Below, piece by piece: positions 63,364 through 64,000 of a stretch of 64,000 nt of DNA. The first letter of the stretch is position 1; each line of letters starts with the position of its first letter. The stretch lies in assembly GCF_040564635.1 (NCBI RefSeq), contig NZ_CP159837.1, positions 3,955,001 to 4,019,000 of the forward strand, read 5' to 3'. The position numbers and the translations under genes were made by a program. This stretch comes from Planktothricoides raciborskii GIHE-MW2 (lineage in GTDB: Bacteria; Cyanobacteriota; Cyanobacteriia; Cyanobacteriales; Laspinemataceae). The notes under the pieces were generated by a model that did no database searches, was not told the origin of the DNA, and worked only from the letters and a program-made list of their open reading frames with translations.

Positions 63364-64000
63364 TTTACAGCAATTTTCTCCGCGAGTAAACCACATATAT
63401 CTAGGGGCGAACCATGACCGCAGTGTAAGGGCGAAGCATTCCGGCAGATAAATTATTGCTGAAAATATGAAATGGACTGCCGGAATGCTTCGCCCCTACG
63501 GTCAAGATCGCGCCATACCGTGGTTCAGTAAGAAAGAAAAACGCTGTAAATATAGAGTGACTTAAAAATCTGCACCCCACAAGTTATCCGAAGTCATCAC
63601 GAGTTTAGAAACAGATCAAAAAACTCCCGACCAACGGATCCAAACTGAGACAAAAAAATCAGCATTACTATTTTATCCAGTTGAATTTTCTAGTTTTCTT
63701 AGTGGATCCCCAATCATTTCAATTTCCGGGGGAGCGTAATTTTTGGCTCCCTTAATTACATCATTAATCAGAGGTCGAAAGTCTGATAAAATCCCAGGTT
63801 TCACTTGATCCCCATTGGCTTTACCCCCAAATTCATTGATATTATCTCACCAAAGGATAAGCTTTAAACAATTTATGTGTAAATTTATTACCGAAATATA
63901 AAGAAAAACTTAAGCTTTGTTTAAGAGTGGGGATCGCTAAAAACTACATGGCATAATAGATTTTAATCTGTTATATGCTCTCCAGCATTGGTTCACAATT
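63364..64000. other. Right-end intergenic region with a 17-bp hairpin
   Basis: A perfect 17-bp inverted repeat, 63431-63447 with 63477-63493 (GCGAAGCATTCCGGCAG), encloses 29 bases. Rightward the DNA is AT-rich to the window edge. Apart from the possible gene fragment listed separately I see nothing supported. Confidence 0.65.
63673..63846 (-). pseudogene. Possible gene fragment
   Basis: The minus strand reads 57 codons without a stop, including ILSDFRPLINDVIKGAKNYA and PPEIEMIGDPLRKLENSTG, but there is no ATG and a TGA precedes it. Residue composition looks coding. It may be the tail of a decayed gene or a short protein starting at the internal GTG. I recognise no family. Confidence 0.3.

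Overview
The window is chromosomal DNA from a cyanobacterium, most likely a filamentous one of the Oscillatoriales type. The octamer GCGATCGC (HIP1) recurs throughout. The gene content is cyanobacterial: CP12, the rimO-crhR gene pair, a CruA/CruP-type lycopene cyclase, a COP23-domain protein, and DUF3177 and DUF3326 proteins. Intergenic DNA is loaded with short tandem repeats and with a dispersed palindrome of the form AGAAACCGGGTTTCT, as is common in large filamentous cyanobacterial genomes. I do not assign a genus.

Layout. 1-25 kb is mostly housekeeping: a CNNM/CBS membrane protein cut by the left edge, a 46-residue membrane protein, rimO and the RNA helicase crhR, DUF3177, cp12, a FIST sensor, a phosphoesterase, a coiled-coil protein, the lycopene cyclase, tRNA-Gly(UCC), fmt, obgE, a class A penicillin-binding protein of the PBP1C type and purN. 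25.2-30.0 kb is an AT-rich, HIP1-free island bounded by two decayed copies of the same insertion sequence. It carries an FkbM methyltransferase, a family 2 glycosyltransferase, a Nudix pseudogene and an SDR. 30-34 kb holds a CPBP protease-like protein, DUF3326, a 58-residue protein, a 2Fe-2S ferredoxin and a COP23 protein. 34.5-36.9 kb is a gene encoding two tandem GT4 glycosyltransferases. 37-47.8 kb is a signalling cluster: a 1595-residue CBS/REC/GAF/PAS histidine kinase, a REC-EAL phosphodiesterase, a REC protein with degenerate GGDEF and EAL domains, an IS630 relic and a REC-histidine kinase. 48-53.8 kb on the minus strand is a type I secretion module (PPIase, ABC exporter, HlyD adaptor). 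54.4-56.4 kb holds two DUF2887 (Rpn-like) proteins. 56.7-58.7 kb holds a long rod-forming RNA element, a NYN-domain nuclease and RNase III. 58.9-63.4 kb holds a GT11-SPINDLY fusion, another glycosyltransferase-like gene and a DciA-family protein.

The most unusual locus is 56.67-58.69 kb. A near-consensus promoter leads into about 365 nt that fold, by eye, into an almost continuous imperfect duplex closed end to end. This sits directly 5' of a NYN nuclease gene and one gene away from rnc, so a long double-stranded RNA lies beside two predicted ribonucleases. A second theme is invasion of genes by tandem repeats: in-frame repeats occur inside the PBP, DUF3326, HlyD, DUF2887, GGDEF-EAL and NYN genes, and dispersed palindromes supply the stop codons of two others. 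All calls come from reading the sequence; no database search was run.
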